Made by a program: the position numbers and the translations under genes. 64,000 nucleotides of DNA, taken from NCBI GenBank assembly GCA_034509735.1, contig JACGWO010000013.1:12296136-12360135 (forward strand), read 5' to 3'. Of this stretch, positions 1 to 13,116 are shown in pieces (the first letter of the stretch is position 1; each line of letters opens with the position of its first letter). The notes under the pieces are model-generated. The model was not told the origin of the DNA. It saw only the letters and a program-made list of their open reading frames with translations, and searched no databases. Source of the DNA: Sesamum alatum. Lineage: Eukaryota > Streptophyta > Magnoliopsida > Lamiales > Pedaliaceae.

Positions 1-250
1 CAAAAAAATTTGTCCGATAAACTTTTGAGCTCGACTCGAGCTCGATTCCATTGGTGAAAAATAATAAAATATAGTTTAAAGTATCAAATTACTCGAGCTC
101 GACTCATGTTTGATCCAATTAAAGCTCATTTGAGCTCGATTAGAACAATAATCAAACTAAATTCAAACACAATTTTTAAAGCTTGATAATAATCCAAACA
201 ATTTGAACAATAATTTGTTTAGCCCGACTCCAATTATTTACACCCCTATT
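1..250. repeat. AT-rich interspersed repeat with GAGCTCGA motifs
   Basis: This stretch holds several degenerate copies of GAGCTCGA / CTCGACTCGAGCTCG in AT-rich DNA. No coding potential is visible. It abuts the broken end of the retrotransposon gag/pol fragment at about 251, where coding similarity stops abruptly. That suggests a deletion junction or a second insertion. The family is not recognised. Confidence 0.4.
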
Positions 251-251
251 T

Positions 252-1007
252 GATTGCGTCGAGCAAGGGAATGTTTACCTCTACTTTGCGAAATGTTTCA
301 AGGATTTTCTTATCCTCTTCTTCTTCCTTGTACTTGGCAAATCTTTCCATGAAATGAGGTTCGGTCACCCACACCTTAGGATGCTCCTCGCCAGTTAGGT
401 TGGGCTCGTCGACTTGCTTTCAGGGAATCTCAAATTTCTGCTCTATTTTATCCTGTTTTGCGTGCGCACGCTTAGTGCTATTTTCATCCTTGATGGGCTG
501 CAACTCTTTTCTACTGCACAAAACAATAGCACTAATATTTTGTTTAGGATTAACCATGGTTTGAGGGGGCAACTTACCTTGGGACTCCAACCGATTGACC
601 GATGACGTTAATTGACTCATTTGAGACTCCATATTCTGAATGCTTGCGCGAGTGTAAGTCTCCATATTTTGGATGCTTGCTCGAGTTTGGATCTCCAAAT
701 TTTGGATGCTTGTGCGAGTCACTTGCTGAAATTGATGAATGACCTGTTGCAATTGTTGGGTGTTAGCAACGAGTGTTTTGACTATTTCCTCAAGAGATGT
801 ACCTGGTGTGGAATTGGATTGAGATGGCGGCCCCGGTGGTCCATTCTGAAGATTTTGAAAAGGTTGAGGCTGGGAACCGTAACTAAGATTGGGATAATCT
901 CTCCATCCTGGAATTACAACACAAGCCTTCACTCGTTGCGAATTTCCTGCAATAAATCTTTTGACAAGGGATGTAAGTTTGTCTGGATGAGCATCGAAGG
1001 AAATCAT
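252..1007 (-). pseudogene. Athila-like Ty3/gypsy gag C-terminal part and start of pol, truncated
   Basis: The minus-strand frame (ATG at 1007) encodes a proline/glutamine-rich gag segment followed by repeated TRASIQNLE / TRASIQNME units. This is typical of the C-terminal gag of plant Athila-type Ty3/gypsy elements. Beyond a stop at about 420, another stretch encodes ETFRKVEVNIPLLDAIK (about 252-300), the conserved start of the pol region in this group, and it ends abruptly. The N-terminal gag core is missing: only about 45 bases separate the primer binding site from mid-gag sequence, so an internal deletion has occurred. Protease, reverse transcriptase and integrase are absent. Not functional. 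Confidence 0.75.
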
Positions 1008-1051
1008 GTTTACCTCATGTAACTAAGAAGAAATTAACTTAAGGACACCAA

Positions 1052-1069
1052 TCTCCGGCAATGGCGTCA
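1052..1069 (-). promoter_or_regulatory. Primer binding site of the Athila-like element
   Basis: Read on the minus strand this is TGACGCCATTGCCGGAGA, a mutated form of the TGGCGCCGTTGCCGGGGA primer site common in plant Ty3/gypsy elements. It lies immediately inside the LTR, as expected for the start of minus-strand DNA synthesis. Confidence 0.75.
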
Positions 1070-1074
1070 AAATT

Positions 1075-2420
1075 TGATAAGTGTCAAATCCACCAAAAAT
1101 AATTCATACACAAAACTTGTAGAAGTAGTGAGTAGGGTCGAATACACAGAGATTGATTCTAAATTAATTCCTTCAAGTAAAAGCAAAATAAACTAGAGCA
1201 GTGTTTTTGCTTTTGAATTATTACTTAACTATGAGATAAATTCTACGAATGAACAAAATATGAGAAGAGATTTTCAATTGAAGACAGGTTCATGCTCGAT
1301 TCCGTTTTTGATCATAGAAGCAAAGGTGACAATCGTACAAAATAGATAAACTAGTTATGGCCATTGTATGACCTAATGACCTCACTTTTTCTTGCCGTGT
1401 CGTTAGCCAAGGAAGGCCCGTTGGCAAATTCCCTAATAGATAGAGAACCCTGGGAACGTCCTCAAGATTTAATCTATCAACAATATAAACAATTAGAAAG
1501 GCCTAATTCTAACCAACAAATTCCTATGAGAATTTATTTAGGCTAGATTGTGCATTCCCCACAACATAATCGACCACTACGACATGATAAACTATGTTGC
1601 ATTGCCATTAATTACTAGGCTAACAAACAATTACGGATTTGCAAGTCTAATTAGCTAGGTGAATATTCTCAACAATGAACAACGGGCCCTATCATTCATA
1701 AATCAGATTATTCATGATGAAAGCACAGAGAACAACACAAATATCCACATGAACGAAAGTATGAATCATAAATTAGATCTCACAACATGCGTGAATCAAG
1801 CAATCACCATAATTTCAACCGAAAATAAATTAAAAAAAAAAAAAAAAACTAGCCTAACATGCTAACGAAGAAACACGTAAAAGAAAGAGAGAATTTCAAA
1901 AATAAAATGCTGAGAAATAATATGAGAGATATCCCATGTCTTCAATTACATCATCTATTTATACTAATTAATTCTCTAATAAACCTAAATACCAAAAAGG
2001 TAGATTCCTGATAAAGCTCTAAGTCTTTTTTACATAAAACTTTTAACCCTATTGAGACTCCTCAAGAAAGGAAGATTCCAACTTCCCAAAGTCACTATAA
2101 TCCATGTATGAATCAACTTTTCTCCAGAAAATTCGTCCATCTTCTTCTAATTTTGCTATTTGTCCGCTACACTAGACGTGGGCATGTCTTGTGTAAAATG
2201 CAAGTCTGTCATGATATTTTTTCTTCACCAGAATTTTGTATGCCTTTTCACTTGTTTGGCTTCATTTCTTCAAAAGATGGTTAAAACACCTTTATAGCTG
2301 CAAATACCAAATTTCACATGATTTAAGAGTTATTTAATATTAAAAGATGGTTAAAACACTACTAAAATCATGATTATTTGAACACTCATCGATCGAGCAC
2401 TACAGTTTTTGCTCACATCA
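1075..2420 (-). mobile_element. 5' LTR of the Athila-like element
   Basis: In plus coordinates the segment begins TGATAAGTGTCA next to the primer site and ends GCTCACATCA, so on the element strand it starts TGATGTGAGC and ends TTATCA. The inner edge is well set by the primer site. The outer edge at 2420 is inferred only from the matching TGAT...ATCA termini, because the partner LTR would lie left of the window. It contains an A-run near 1831-1848. No coding sequence is supported. Confidence 0.6.
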
Positions 2421-3748
2421 GTAGGATATTTTTGATATTTCACTGCTGTTAGATAGCTTGCACATATAAAATCTTATGCCACATATAATGATAAAATAAA
2501 ATGTATACTTGAGAGCTTGCACATTTAGCATATTCTATGTCCCACTTGAAATTGTTAATTAAATTTGAAGGGGTTGATAAAGGATTACCCAACTTAAAGT
2601 TCAATTAGAAAATTCAACAGAATAATTAAAAAAAGGTGAATTTATGTATATATATATATATAATATATACAAATTAACTTGGCACTTGACACTTGGCACT
2701 TGGCACTTGTACATTTATCCGACGAAATAAATTTATATTTTATGTTACTTTTGGAGTATTAGCTGAAAGAATGTCTTTTTTGAAACACTTTCTTGAAGCT
2801 GCTTTCATAAACATTTAATCAGGAAAAGACATTTTTTTTTAAAGGTTTTAACTTTTAAATTAAGAGGTATAATTCTAAGAGATGCATATTCTCTGAAAAG
2901 ACATAAAAATGTCTGTATATAGAAAGTTCTAAGTGTCATATCTGCATACTTAATTTTTCATCAGTTCTTTCACTTCATATTGATTAAATTTTTCTAATTA
3001 TTATTGAAAGGAGGCTTTCAAAACTATTGTTAGACAAGTCTCCATTAGGTTCATCGTATTCAAAAGTGAATTATGCTTTAACCTAATAACAGCCATATAA
3101 TGGGGCAAATTTTACTTCAAGAAAAGTAATTCATCTTCAAAACCTTTAGAATTCATATAATCCTAACAATTAGTTAATCACAAATTCAAATAATGTCTAG
3201 TAAATATTAGATATAACAATCACACATCATTCCTATCATGAGTTGCTTCGAAAAAAAAAAGTAAATACAAAATTGTCAGGATTGGGCCGGATACTTGGCC
3301 CGATCCACGAATGTAAACAGGATCTAACAGCACAATGCACTGTCCATTTTATCCAAAGTTGCTATTTTGTGGACTTCAGCTAAAGGAAGCCATTTACAAG
3401 AATTTTAGTAGAAACAAAATTTATTCATAATTTAATTTGACAAGTAAATTTATAATTGTATTATCTCACATTTTAATATTTATTTATCATCCAATGTAAA
3501 TATAATAGATATATTTTCATATTCATTACAAGAGTTATTACACATTTATCTATCAAATTTAATCTCTCAAAAAGTAAATGAGTCCTAAATAAAAGATTAT
3601 ATTAATCTATCACCACAGTCCTTACATTATCGTACACTAATTTATCCTACTATAATTCAATCACATCAAGTAAACAGGGCCTTAAAGAATTTTATAAAAA
3701 CATATATATATTTATATATATGGATGCACCTTAATTCGCATAAAAGAT
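2421..3748. other. AT-rich intergenic DNA, no gene seen
   Basis: Long A/T runs, a short (TA)n tract near 2647-2662 and a triple CTTGGCACTTG-like direct repeat near 2680-2708. The right part ends in TAAACAGGGCCTTA near 3673-3686, which resembles the end of a PIF/Harbinger-type MITE. No matching opposite end was found, so none is called. Confidence 0.5.
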
Positions 3749-3757
3749 TTAATTAAA

Positions 3758-4181
3758 GAGTAAATTACATCTACCTTCCTTGAGATTTTGCATAATTATG
3801 AATACCCCCTTATTGTTTGAAAAATTACAAATACTCCCATGAGATTTGTAATTTTCAACCAAAGACTTAAAATTGACCATTTTGTACTTGACTTTTTAGT
3901 TAAATTAAAGAAAAATCAGCCAAGGCAAATTGCATTAACTCCTCTGCATAGAAAATTTTAAGAACCTCTCCCTGCGCATTGTAGCCCAAAAAAATTCAAA
4001 AAATTTTAAAAATTAAATAAAATGCATAATGGCATTTTGGTCAGTTCACTTATAAAAATGGATAAAAATGAGTTATTTGTTAGACGGTTACAAATTTTAG
4101 GGGAATATTTGTAATTTTACAAATACTAAAGAAATATTTTATAATTCTGTCAAACCTCACAGGAGGTAACTGTAATTTACC
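3758..4181. mobile_element. Mutator-type MITE, about 424 bp, TSD TTAATTAAA
   Basis: The ends are inverted repeats: GAGTAAATTACATCTACC on the left and GGTAACTGTAATTTACC on the right, extending imperfectly inward (TACAAATACTCCC versus GGGGAATATTTGTA). A perfect 9-bp direct repeat, TTAATTAAA, flanks it at 3749-3757 and 4182-4190. Nine-base duplications are the hallmark of Mutator-superfamily insertion. No transposase is encoded, so it is non-autonomous. Close relatives lie at 23940-24319 and 33787-34212. Confidence 0.85.
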
Positions 4182-4190
4182 TTAATTAAA

Positions 4191-6888
4191 TGAAATGATC
4201 TTTTTGCCAAAGCTTGGGGAGAAAGTTAAGTATTGTAGATGGGCAATGGAAGGTTCTTTGACCATTCAACAGATATCTGGACTTTGGCTCCTTTATTGTC
4301 TTGGTCAACAAGTAGGTACACTTCAACCCTCTCATTACTTTTTTTTTCCTAAAAAAATATATATAATTTCATTAGATTTGCGGACCTGCTTTCACACCTG
4401 TCCAATAACAATGTGACACATATGTGCTTGCCTAATCAAAAATACCATAACGAATTAAAGATAATATTAATTCCAAAATATTAAAAATGATTTTAAAATT
4501 ATCATTGAAACTATATATTAAGCTATAATAATTTTAATTTTGTTACAATATAATTATTATGATAAAGATGGTTCATAATTAAAGTTGTCACTATACACCA
4601 TTAATGATATATTTATAATGACAACAGAAATATAATGAACATGTTATTTATTGTCATTATTTTTAATGATAATTTTATACATAATTTTTTATCACTAAAT
4701 CATTAAGCGGCAACATTTACAGAATGATTATTACTGTTAAAATTATTAAACTTATTGTTGTGACAAAATAAAAAGTTCTCGCCACTTAACATATAGTGAA
4801 GATATTAAAATTGTTGCGTTAAGAAAAAAAGGAAAATATTAAAATTGTGACTTACTCTTTTTTACGCTAATCATGTCTTTTATTTTCGTACTGGAGGATT
4901 AGATGTTAGAAACTAAAATATTCTTCAATTAATTTTATTTATTATAACTTTGCGTTTATCCAAAAAAATAATTAATAAATTGAGTCTATCATAGTTGACA
5001 ACAGCATGGCCTTCTCTTTTTAACAAATATATTTCATAAAGTAAAAATTTTATCATAATGTTTCTACAAATCATCGAATTATGATTCATATTTTTATATA
5101 AATGAAAAGTACTTTTTTGATGTCTTCAAATTTTTCTGTTTGTTTTTATTTATCTTTTTAAATTTTGTTCTCTTTCTTCTCAACTTTTCATTCCTCTTTC
5201 TTCCCAACTTCCAACGTTTGTTTTTCTTCTTATACTCTTTTTTCAAATAGCTTTTCATAATTTTATTCTAGTTTTTCATTTTCATTTATCTAATTAATAT
5301 ATATACTTTTAAAGATATATAATTATTTTTTAAATTTTAAAATTAATTGTACACATATATTAAAATGTTCCATATTTACTAGTATATAAATTAATGATAT
5401 CATTATAGTTTTATAGATTTTTGCAACTTTTCACCCATTTTAATAATAAAAAAATATGTCATGGGGAGTCATCTGACACATCATTCTCATGGAATCAGAT
5501 TAATTTTTTGTTCCTTTTTTAGTTTCTAATTAAGAGTTTGACATATAAATGTTTTATCCAAAACATGTAGATGTATGTTTTGATATAATTGGTTTTTCAA
5601 ATAATAGTAGAATATTCTCTACAATATAATTGATTACGTTTGAAAAATCAAGATAAATTAATACTATTTATTACTTATACATTACAAAACAAAAGCTTAA
5701 ATTTTACCATAATTAATCAATAATTATCATGATTTTAGCTATGATCAAAATATTTACCATAATTTTTAATTATAGACATGGCCTCCCTGTAAAAACAATG
5801 AATAATAGTCATTGTGTAGCCGTAGTTAATTGGTATTTGCCACAATATTTTACTTTATTTATGATATTTAATATGATAAAAATTATATTTCTTTTACTAT
5901 CTTGTGATCGAGATAATATGAAAGGAATTGAATGCCCATTATTGCAACACTCCTTGAGGCATAAGTAAGAAGCTGGCCTCCACCATTTGTCTTTTGACAA
6001 TTACCTCATTTTTTTGAATTATGCTTTAATTTTATAATATATAAGTTGGATTCGTAGTACTGGCCTCTTTATATTAATTTAGACAAATAAGTCTGTTCGT
6101 TTATGTTTTCATTTTTAATTTTTTATTTTTAAAATAATAATTAAAGTAAAAATATTTTTGTTTATATGTATTCTTATCGAAAATATATTGATTTAACATC
6201 ACAGTTCAATATAAATATAATTTTATTAACTAATTCAAACATATTCGTATTTTTACACCACAACCTATACAAAATTAAAAATATATATTTTCTACTGAAA
6301 ATTAAAAATAAAAATATTAAGAAAAAAGGCCGTTAACTTGAAAGTATTTTGTTTTAGGGTACTTCAGTAGTGAAAAAGACCCTTAACGATGTCGTTCGTA
6401 CATTCCTAAGGATTATTGATCTGAATTAAGAATAATATTTTTTTTTTATCAATTCTGATGATCTCAAATAAGCTCTAAATAATCTTACAGGACACAGCTC
6501 GCGAGAAGAATATCAGAAATATCCCAATGATAACTCTCAAGTGTTTAAATCAGTCAAGTCATTTTGAATGTTAAGCTTGTATGGAAAGATAGGAGTTGCG
6601 AAAATTATACCTGAAGCATGGAAAGAATATATTTATAGGAATGTCTGAACTGTAGGATTTTATGTAAACCATTGGTTCAGCTTTGATCCGATCGTTGTAA
6701 TGAGTCAGTAAGTACATAATCAAGTTTATACCGAATTGAGTTCAGGTCGGTGCAACCAAATTCTTTATACTCGAATCTTGAGCCAGTAAATATATATATA
6801 TATATATATATTACAATTTGGGGCATTTTAATTATTTTTTTGAGTATGCAAATATATTTCCCACGTCAAGCCACAAATTGTTATTATT
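4191..6888. other. AT-rich intergenic DNA, no gene seen
   Basis: Very AT-rich sequence with short open frames only, none with recognisable domains or codon structure. An (AT)n tract lies at about 6788-6810. Confidence 0.5.
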
Positions 6889-7304
6889 ATTAGGGTTAAA
6901 TGCAATTTATCCCCTCCCTCCCCCGGTATTAAGGAAAATAAGTAATTTACCTCCTAAAAAATAAAAAAGCAATTTATCCTCCTGTATTATCAGAACTAGA
7001 GCAAAATACCCCCCTGACGCGTTTCGTGAAGACCACACGCCGTTTTCTTATTGTTTTTATATTTTTAACTTAAAATTTAAAATAGCATTTATGCTTTTAT
7101 TTAAAATCCGTTGGATCTTGATTAATCTAAGATTCAAATTAGCTAATAAATCAACGGTGTAGATTTCATCGAATTCAAATCAACGGTTTAAATTTAAATA
7201 AATAATAATTAAAATTATACATTTAGATAATTAATTTTGAATATATATATTTATACTTTTATATAATAAGATCTATTTATGTATATATGTATATATATAT
7301 ATGT

Positions 7305-7340
<36 letters not shown>

Positions 7341-8004
7341 GGCGAGAAGGAGGGGTGGAGGAGGCAGCCAGGGGAGAGAGATGAGGTGGTGATGGGCGCG
7401 GGAGGGGAAAGGAGGAGATGGATCTGGGCAAAGGGAAAGGGAAGAGGCGGATCTGGGCGCGAGAGGGGGAGGAGGAAGCGGCGCTGCAAAGGATGAGCGC
7501 ACTAGCGCGAAAGCCGTCACGGACAGAGTTATTGAACAAACGATTGAACTTTTATTTCTTTATGAAATTACACAACAAGCTTCCAAATCAGGCTCTGCCT
7601 TGATCTCTTTTTTCAGCGTCACTTGTTTGAAGAGGATATTGAGGAAAACGGGAAGGTTGAGATTCGAAGACTTGCTTTCTTGGTTCAACGACAACTATGC
7701 CGACAGCCTCACAACACCTATTGGGCAAATCTTCTAGTTGCATAAAGACCTCATTCTTTCAACCTATTTGTGCAAGCGAAGTTGGGCGACGATGTGGAGG
7801 ACAGGGAAAGCGGGAGGGGGCGGTGGAAGTGTGAGGGTAGGGGGCTGGGGTCGGCGACGGCAGCAATGGCAGTCCGACGATGAGGAGATGAAGAAGAAAG
7901 GAAAAAAAAGATATATATATATATATATATTATTTTTATAACATGTAATATTTAATATATTTACATTATTTTTATAAATATCTATGTATTAATATATTAA
8001 AGTA
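6889..8004. other. One-ended MULE-like terminus, GA microsatellite and G-rich segment
   Basis: GGGTTAAATGCAATTTATCC near 6893 resembles the terminal sequence of the foldback element at 30685, but no opposite end was found. A (GA)n microsatellite fills 7307-7339. It is followed by purine/G-rich DNA to about 7500 that gives spurious serine/leucine and arginine/glutamate frames. From about 7520 to 7735 a plus-strand frame without stops resembles coding sequence. I do not recognise it, and it could be a captured gene fragment. Confidence 0.35.
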
Positions 8005-8010
8005 AAAATT

Positions 8011-8086
8011 GCACTTTTGGTCCCACAGGACATGGCCTGTTGCACTTTTGGTCCCATTGTTTACGGGCTCAGCACTTTTGGTCCCA
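8011..8086. repeat. Three direct copies of GCACTTTTGGTCCCA, probable MULE end
   Basis: The 15-mer GCACTTTTGGTCCCA occurs exactly at 8011, 8042 and 8072, spaced about 30 bases apart. Such short direct repeats often lie at the ends of plant Mutator-like elements, and this one sits downstream of the minus-strand transposase at 8820-10947. I infer it is the 3' terminus of that element. The opposite terminus was not found, so the boundary is tentative. Confidence 0.4.
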
Positions 8087-8819
8087 CAGGAACCAAAAGT
8101 ATTGGGTGTTAGGTGATGGATGAAAAATCACATTTGAAAGTCGAAGGTGGTTTTCTATGATTTGAAACCGCTAAAGTTAATGGAGGTGGTATTTTTTCAG
8201 ATTTTAGATTTTGGTAAATTTGACACATTATAATCTGCACTTTTATAATGATATTATTATAAATGAAATGTTAAATTATGTGATTGCAAAATTAAAATAC
8301 TGCAAAAAAATAAATAAAATTAAAGCACTGCAAAGTAAAAAAACGAACTGACTACATTCAAAGGAAAAAATTAACTATTTGCAATATACAGATTTAGCCA
8401 TGTTTTCCCCCTACTAACTGTGCACTTATATGCAATTTACATCACAAAAGAATTGCCAATGTGTGCAATTGCCCAAAAATTGCAAATTTGCCCAAAATTT
8501 TAATTACATCCCCAAAAACTTTACAAACCCAAAAAACTGATTACATTCAAGTGTTTGGTTTCTTCTTCTTGGTTGTTTGTATTGCAGCCGAAAGGTTTGT
8601 CATGGTGACAAATCTTTTTCCTCATTTTGTTAAAAAAGATACTTGACTCTCACTCCCCAATATTTCATTGACGTTCGAACATTGTGAGAAAATGTGCCTA
8701 AGGGGTTGAGATTTCCGCCCACAAAGATAAAATGTCATTTAAATTAACAATTAAACTAAATCCAACATTTTAAACTAAAGGGATTACTTGTTCTTCCATA
8801 ACATTAACATCCTGACTCT

Positions 8820-10947
8820 GCATTTCTTGTGTAGGGGGCTAGCTTCCAACCTGAAATGTCCAAGAATCTCAATCAGTTTTGACTGTTTGAGAAATGAGTC
8901 AGTTAAAAGGAAGGATACTCTTGACTTTGCAACATAGGAGTTGAAATGATCCTTTTCCTTGCCTGAAAAAAGAAGATATATAAATTAGAAGAACAAAACA
9001 TTGAATTTTGAGTAAAACATGACATTAGAATGCCTAGATACTTACTGTCAGCTATTTCTAGGGCTATTGTTGTCCTCTTTCATTCTTCTTCTTGTCACAA
9101 CCTTTTTGGTTTGGCCAGTATCTCCACAGTAGTGGCACTTTACTGTGTAAGACTGCTTCTTGAGCTTGATTGATTTTTTTTTTTTTTTTTTGCCCTTTCT
9201 ACTACTTCTCCTCTGTTTGTTTGGTACTTCATCTGACTCCATTCCCCTAGCTCGTGATGGTCTACCTGTTTTTCTACCAAAATTGGGTGGAAGTGGAGGA
9301 ATATGCCCTATCTGAGCCCACAACTTAGGGTCATTTACATGCATGATTGCAGGTTGGTAGATCCTCTTAAAAGTTTGCATACTGTAGCATGGATTAACAA
9401 AATTCTCTTGACCAAGGACTTGACTGCATATTGCCATGTTCTTTGGGAATGCAGTCAGCTGCTTTGTCCATGTTCTTGTCAAGTATCTTTCTTATTTTTT
9501 GGACAAAGTTTTTTGTCGGACCACTTCTTCTGAACCCTATCTCTATTTTCTGTCAACCTCAACATGATAAATTCTCTAATCCACTCAAGCATCAATAAAA
9601 ATTGGTTTCTCTCTTGCTTCTAGGATGCAACTGTTGAAGGGCTCACAAATATTGTTTAATAACATATTACATTTGGGAAAGGTATAGAAAAAATCCGTGC
9701 TCCATTGTATTGGAGGCTTATCACTTTACCACTCAGCCACCCTTCCATTCAGTTTGATCATTTCCTCCATTCTCACTTTGAATTTAGATTTTGTACTTTC
9801 CCTAGCAGCATTTCATAATGCAGTTTTATATGCCAAGCCTTCAAAGCCTGTTGTTTTCATATTTCCATGCAAATGGCGCACACAAAACCTTTTATCTGAA
9901 CTTGAGAAAACTAACTCAAATGCTGGTACTAACCTTTCTTGTTTATCACTTATAAAAGTGTAAGCATCTTCCCTTACAATCTTCATATAGACTTTAACAA
10001 CCCCAGAAACCATTCCCACACTTCCCTTGTTTCCTAGATACTATTGTTACATATTCCAAAGGATATAAATTATTTTGGATCAATTGACACTACAGTTAAC
10101 AACACTCCACCATGTGACACCTTTAAGTGGCAGCCATTAACCCTTGTAACTGGTTTGCACCCTGACAGGAACCCCACCCTCATTGCATCATACATCACAT
10201 AAAACTTAGCAAATTTTCTATGAACATTACCATCATCATAATCTGTCATCATCATGATCACATTAGACCTAGGTTTACTTTTCCTTAATTCTTCAGTATA
10301 ATCCATAGAAGGGCAAATTGATCATCAATTGAACCGTCTATAGTATTTAATGCCTTTCTTTTTGTTCTATACGCTTGGTGCTTTGAGACATTACACCTAA
10401 TGTCTTTTATTACATCTTTCTTGAACCCCTTAACAACCCTATTAGGATCAGTTCTGAATAAGTCTTCATATTTTATTACAACCACCTACTGTTCACATTT
10501 TTCACATTGAAAGATCTTGCACATGCATGAACAAGATTATACTCTCTTATTTGGAAGGTGGTTTCACCTATCGCTTTTCAATACATTTATCTTGCACTCA
10601 CATCCTTCCCCATCACATTTTGCATATATCCTCCTACTACCATTTTTTTTTTCAGGCTTCTTCTTTTCTTAACAACATGTCCATATACAACATCTTTAAA
10701 ATTAGATTTTGAACTAAAGATCATCCCAATCTCAAAAGTGGGATCATATTTTTCAAATGCATTAAACACTATTTTTCCATCACCCTCTTTATTTTCATCC
10801 TCACTTTCAAAGTCATCCCGTACCATATCCTCATCTGATACAGATTCAGAATCAGATGAGGCATCCTTAAAACCTTTCTTCTATTTTCAACATCATCATT
10901 TCAACAATTTTTTCACCCTCAACATCATTTTCTAAATCAACATCATT
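8820..10947 (-). pseudogene. MULE (MuDR-family) transposase, central and C-terminal part
   Basis: Minus-strand fragments line up in order with Mutator-like transposases. First comes an acidic stretch and a MuDR-type DNA-binding region (about 10830-10590). Next is a segment with the S-KHQAYRTKRKAL motif (10285-10485). The core follows, with FYVMYDAMRVGFLSGCKPV and the CHLK / GGVLLT blocks (10070-10306) and then TFISDKQ and CVRHLHGN (9813-10019). The C-terminal SWIM-like region leads to a zinc knuckle, CHYCGDTGQTKK (9048-9482), and a further exon may lie near 8820-8970. Frame changes and stops separate the pieces, so it is broken. The reading frame is interrupted at 10948 by the LTR retrotransposon and resumes at 22338. 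Confidence 0.8.
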
Positions 10948-10952
10948 ATCTT

Positions 10953-13104
10953 TGTCACGCCCCAAATCCGAGGCATGACACGACAACATCACTAAAACGA
11001 AATAATTTTTGTGGCACTAAGCCAACAATAAGCAAACTCGAAATACCCATGATCTCTGAAGGAAATTACCCAAACCATTAACCGGATAAATAAAGTCAAT
11101 ACATCTTTAATTGAAATAAGTCGAAACTGATGACGAGATCCTTATATGTCCAAGTCGCTTAATACATAATGAGTAAAAAGGTTAAAGAAAAGTCCTCGAG
11201 AATTAAATATCTAAAGTAATCACCATCCCCAATATTATCCTCGTCCGTCCCTTCCTCTAACTCATCTGCAAGGCATATGATACGTACAGGAAATGAGTGA
11301 CTAATCACCCAGTAAATGGATTTTCCTTTCTATCGGCTTGAGCACACATAATTATATAATATCATTAAACAAGTAAAATTCGATTATTGAGGATTTTCAA
11401 GGAAACGAGTACAAGAATAGTTCGAAACATTTAAATTGCATACCGAATATACATTCACATTGAAACCAATAGAACATAAACTTGCAATCTACTTAGAGTG
11501 GCTCTAATATGGTAAATTACCAAAGTTCGATAAAACAGGATTTCTTATATGCTCGGACATATTAAAGTCCATTGGTTTAACTGGTCAGTTCCTTAACTTT
11601 AGATCCCGTTAAGGTGGGCGAGATGTCGTTTTAGCCTACCGCCAGGCCCCACTTAACACCAGTAGGCAAGTCAGAACATATTACCATAGCCATAGCTATG
11701 CCCTACTTAACACCAATAGGCGCGTCAGAAATATATCGAGATAGCCCCTAAGCCCAATTTGGTCTTAATAAATTCCGAGCAACAATTTAAGTCATACTTG
11801 TACTAAATTATAACAAAAAGTTCCAAGATTTCAACTGAGAACACATATATTAAATGAAGGTAAAAACGTATTTATGCACAACACAACATTACATAAATAT
11901 ATATAAATAAGCATGCTCAAAAATCGGAATATATATGGGTATATATAATAAAGAGGTATTTGAAATCAAATTCTTCATACGAGTAATAATTTTTAGAAGA
12001 ACACGATAGAAGGGAAAACCCACTTATCTATATCGTTGGTTCGTCAAATTGAAATCTAGTCCAAATGGCTCATGTCCTAAAAATAAAATCATATACTATT
12101 TATATTATTATGAATTATGTGTGTATATATATATATTGTAAAACTCTTCACACCAACTAATACTGTATACTATTGTTATTAATAATACCCTTACGTGAAG
12201 CACGCACTGCATACTCTCGCCACAACTCACCATACCAATTGCACTCAAGAGGGTACCTTAATAGAATTGGCTAACAATGTTGATCAAATCCTAATTACCC
12301 GACAACCAACAGTGGTGGCTAGAAACTTTAACACAAAACTCACATGCAAGATTCATCCAAATGTTATTCTACCCTTCTAATTTGATTTTACACAAAATCC
12401 TAGGCAAGACATGCTGAAAGTTGTTCCAAAAAATAGGATTGCTCTTGCTTGTTCACCACACACAATTTACAAAGATATTCATGAATCTCATGGAAAGGAA
12501 TTCAATTACTTGACCAAAGGTAAAAAAATAAACTCACTTGTTCCTTCCACTCTTTTGATGTCCGATTCCTCTGCTCCTCTTGCGCGGTCTCTACTCTTCT
12601 TCTTTTTGTTATACCCTCATACCGTGAGTAATATGTATATATATGGTACCTTTGCCCTAATTTCTTTCCATATATATAATTACCTAGCAATACCTATTAT
12701 ATCCCAATTCTTTCTATAAAATTGAGAGAGGTCCATAATACATGTTAATTAACTTATTTCATAATCTAAAATTATAAATTCTAATTATATATATAAGACT
12801 CATACTATTTCTATTACTAACAATAATAGGGTTGTGTCATAACATGCTTAATGAAATAACGACTATTTGTATTTAACCTACCTCGTGAGTCATGGTGGTC
12901 AATCCCTCCTTCGAATTTTCTTCGTTGGAACCATCCGAATTTCCTAAAATGGAGGACTATGTCAATTCGATTATAACTTACATGTAAAATAAAATGAAAA
13001 TTATTTTCGATATGATACGACGTGTGTAGAAGCTAATCTATCACCCTAATAAATACTACTAGTAACTTATGCTCTACTATGAAAGAACGGGGTCGGGTAT
13101 CACA
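10953..13104 (-). mobile_element. 3' LTR of the chromovirus-type element
   Basis: This is a 2152-bp LTR running TGTCACGCC...GGTATCACA in plus coordinates. It aligns along its whole length with the LTR at 18727-22332 once the 1.4 kb insertion in that copy is removed. Scattered substitutions and small indels imply an old insertion. It contains two copies of a roughly 55-bp unit with CACTTAACACCAGTAGGC (about 11645-11745), where the other LTR has three. Confidence 0.9.
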
Positions 13105-13116
13105 TTATCCCCCCCT
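13105..13116 (-). promoter_or_regulatory. Polypurine tract
   Basis: On the minus strand AAGGGGGGATAA lies immediately before the 3' LTR start (TGTGATACCC), the expected place for plus-strand DNA priming. Confidence 0.8.

Noticed and set aside
3673..3686. Possible PIF/Harbinger MITE end (TAAACAGGGCCTTA)
   Set aside because: No inverted partner terminus or TTA duplication was found upstream.
7251..7539. Serine/leucine-rich and arginine/glutamate-rich frames
   Set aside because: They translate the GA microsatellite and adjoining purine-rich DNA.
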